From Amoebophrya sp. A120 (Eukaryota; Sar; Dinophyceae; Syndiniales; Amoebophryaceae), in NCBI GenBank assembly GCA_905178155.1, contig CAJINV010000001.1, forward strand, positions 7,967,599 through 8,031,598: 64,000 nucleotides of DNA, given 5' to 3'. Below the pieces are notes generated by a model. That model worked only from the letters and a program-made list of their open reading frames with translations. It ran no database searches and had not been told where the DNA came from. How positions within the stretch are numbered: the first letter of the stretch is position 1; each line of letters opens with the position of its first letter. Positions 62,591 through 64,000 of this stretch are shown here, in pieces. The position numbers and the translations under genes are program-made.

Positions 62591-64000
62591 ATGTTGTCTT
62601 CACGTCCTGGCGCCCCCGTTGCTGTGGTTCAGCTCACGGAAGAGGACGAGCCACCGGGGACATCACGACCCCCATTTTCCGTGCCGAAACCCGTGCAGAT
62701 TTCGAAGCGATCTTGGACTTACCCACTCCTTTTCGAGGACATTGCGGCTTTTACTGCCACCACAGACCTCCACCATCAAGGCCTCACCGCGGGAGCAGGT
62801 GGCTCCTCTCCCCTTTCCGGCCCCGCCAGCCCGTCGGGCGATTTCAGGAGCGCGCAGCCGCATGGGATTTTGACCAGTGAAGACTTCTGTTGGGAGGATC
62901 GGTTCGTGGACCTTGCTCCGTTGGCGCGGGGGGGCTTCGGTCGCGTGTACTCAGCGGTTGACACTTTAAACCGGAACCGAAAAGTCGCGCTGAAAATGGA
63001 GAGCATAGGCAGCCGCCACGCGGTGTTACTGGAGGAGGCCAAGGTGTTGCAGAAACTGCAGGGGCTGATTGGCGTGCCGAGGTTGTTTGGATACGGAGTG
63101 CAGGGGATCCAGAATGTCATGGTGATGGAGATGGTGGGGCCCAGCATGGCCCAGATGCTGGCCCGCCACGGCTCGAACGAGTTCGATGTGAAAACCTGGG
63201 TCCTGATTGCGCTGCAGATGCTCCGGATCCTGGAGGGGATTCACAAGGCGGGCTACGTGCACCGCGACGTGAAGCCCAGAAATTTCGCGTTGACGATGCC
63301 GGCCAGCAGCGAGCCAGGTGGATACAGTGGGGAGGCTGGAGCAGGTAAATATGGAGGCGGAGCGGACGACTACACCGTGACGGGACTTTTGTCGCATAAC
63401 ACGAGTACGGATGCGCAACAGGGCAGCAGCGAAGGTGACAGCCACACTTTGTCATTCTTCAGTGGGAGCGGGAGGGAGCTCGGACTGGGAGCGAAAAAAG
63501 AAGAGGAAACGGCTACAACGACGGCGTCGTCCCGACGGTTCGGTTTTACTTCACAGCGCACGGCATCGGGCTTTCGCGTCGGAGCCAAGGGCTGGGGCTT
63601 TCGGTACGGAAAGTGCATCATTTTGCTCGATTACGGGCTCGCCAAGCCGATCGAGCGACGAACCACGGGAAGTAATAGTGCGGGCGGTTCTGCGCTTCCC
63701 GGCTTGCCGGGCGACCTAGACGGGACGGCGCGAACCAAGACTGCCGGCGCAGTCCTAGTCACGAAGCAGTCCAATGCTTACAAGTCTCGGTCGCAGCAGT
63801 TTTCTCCCTCCCGAGGATCAAATACTCCGATGATCGCCGGGCCTCTTTCTAATTCTAACCGTGGTAATTATGTTGGCCGCCCGGCCTCGCGAGAGTTTGC
63901 GCCGCCTGCCCGGGGCGGGAGCAACTCGCCACTTCAAGGCGGCGGCAGCCCGGTGCTGGCCCGGCAACGCGGCAGAAGCAACGATCTTCCCTCCCCGCCC
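62591..64000 (+). CDS. Casein-kinase-1-like protein kinase, 5' part (runs off the window)
   Basis: From the ATG at 62591 the frame is open for 470 codons to the window end, so the 3' end is missing. After a disordered N-terminus (1-105) the kinase lobe starts: LARGGFGRVYSAVD (glycine loop), VALKMES with catalytic Lys135, VMVMEMVGPSMAQMLAR, and the catalytic loop HRDVKPRNF (Asp226, Lys228, Asn231). LLDYGLAKP follows with Asp347 of a DYG in place of DFG. PRNF and the GPSMAQML block are typical of the CK1/TTBK/VRK group. About 115 residues of Gly/Ser-rich sequence are inserted between the catalytic loop and DYG, where CK1 enzymes normally have about 20. After DYG a Ser/Arg/Gly-rich stretch continues to the window edge. 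All key residues seen so far are present, so activity is expected. Confidence 0.85.
   Translation, partial: MLSSRPGAPVAVVQLTEEDEPPGTSRPPFSVPKPVQISKRSWTYPLLFEDIAAFTATTDLHHQGLTAGAGGSSPLSGPASPSGDFRSAQPHGILTSEDFCWEDRFVDLAPLARGGFGRVYSAVDTLNRNRKVALKMESIGSRHAVLLEEAKVLQKLQGLIGVPRLFGYGVQGIQNVMVMEMVGPSMAQMLARHGSNEFDVKTWVLIALQMLRILEGIHKAGYVHRDVKPRNFALTMPASSEPGGYSGEAGAGKYGGGADDYTVTGLLSHNTSTDAQQGSSEGDSHTLSFFSGSGRELGLGAKKEEETATTTASSRRFGFTSQRTASGFRVGAKGWGFRYGKCIILLDYGLAKPIERRTTGSNSAGGSALPGLPGDLDGTARTKTAGAVLVTKQSNAYKSRSQQFSPSRGSNTPMIAGPLSNSNRGNYVGRPASREFAPPARGGSNSPLQGGGSPVLARQRGRSNDLPSPP

Noticed and set aside
1-64000. tRNA, rRNA, CRISPR arrays or bacterial operon signals
   Set aside because: None seen by eye. 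The sequence is eukaryotic with introns; short tRNA-like words such as GGTTCGAGTCC at about 25874 lie inside coding sequence without a cloverleaf context.

Overview
This is eukaryotic nuclear DNA. Genes carry spliceosomal introns of about 110-200 bp, have no bacterial ribosome-binding sites, and encode eukaryotic families: a ciliary coiled-coil protein of the CCDC96 type, an RNF213-like giant protein, a casein-kinase-1-like kinase and a DUF3638/DUF3645 giant protein. Every gene I can support lies on the + strand, spaced by roughly 0.3-1 kb except for one 9 kb gene-poor block. Five introns are, or contain, short DNA elements of about 250-300 bp with terminal inverted repeats (introners). Three of them excise exactly at short target-site duplications, sometimes without GT-AG ends. 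Compactness, one-way gene order and invasive inverted-repeat introns point to a dinoflagellate-lineage protist; the parasitic syndinian Amoebophrya is my best guess. That is an inference, not a database match.

Layout. 268-2380: CCDC96-type axonemal protein in five exons with an introner. 3225-16225: four-exon gene for a 4165-residue DUF3638/DUF3645 protein. 17270-18799: secreted protein of unknown function. 19540-22938: acidic disordered protein. 24052-24617: doubtful small gene around a GAA microsatellite. 24999-30641: large protein resembling the region of RNF213 that precedes its AAA core. 30642-39712: AT-rich gene-poor block with a GTATCCCG cluster, a GC-rich inverted repeat, an Ala-rich ORF, exon-like fragments of a possible hidden gene (34334-35681), a palindromic microsatellite and a 156-bp satellite array (about 37000-39330).

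39713-42988: membrane-anchored protein with an introner. 43738-46689: eight-exon ATP-grasp ligase with two introners around a 44-nt exon. 47422-49668: folylpolyglutamate/dihydrofolate synthase. 50308-52585: seven-exon M50 (site-2-protease-like) intramembrane protease whose active-site region is split by an introner-type intron. 53064-55235: SAM methyltransferase with an N-myristoylation signal. 56033-59683: coiled-coil/disordered protein. 60162-61229: multi-pass membrane protein. 61574-61747: possible 57-residue protein. 62591 to the window end: 5' part of a casein-kinase-1-like kinase.

The genes do not form a pathway. The unifying biology is genome architecture: co-oriented genes, introns made by transposable elements inserted in either orientation, a GTAY-rich 5' splice-site signal and a satellite that decays from one side. 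Exon joins were deduced by hand from reading frame, splice dinucleotides and family resemblance, and have not been checked against transcripts.
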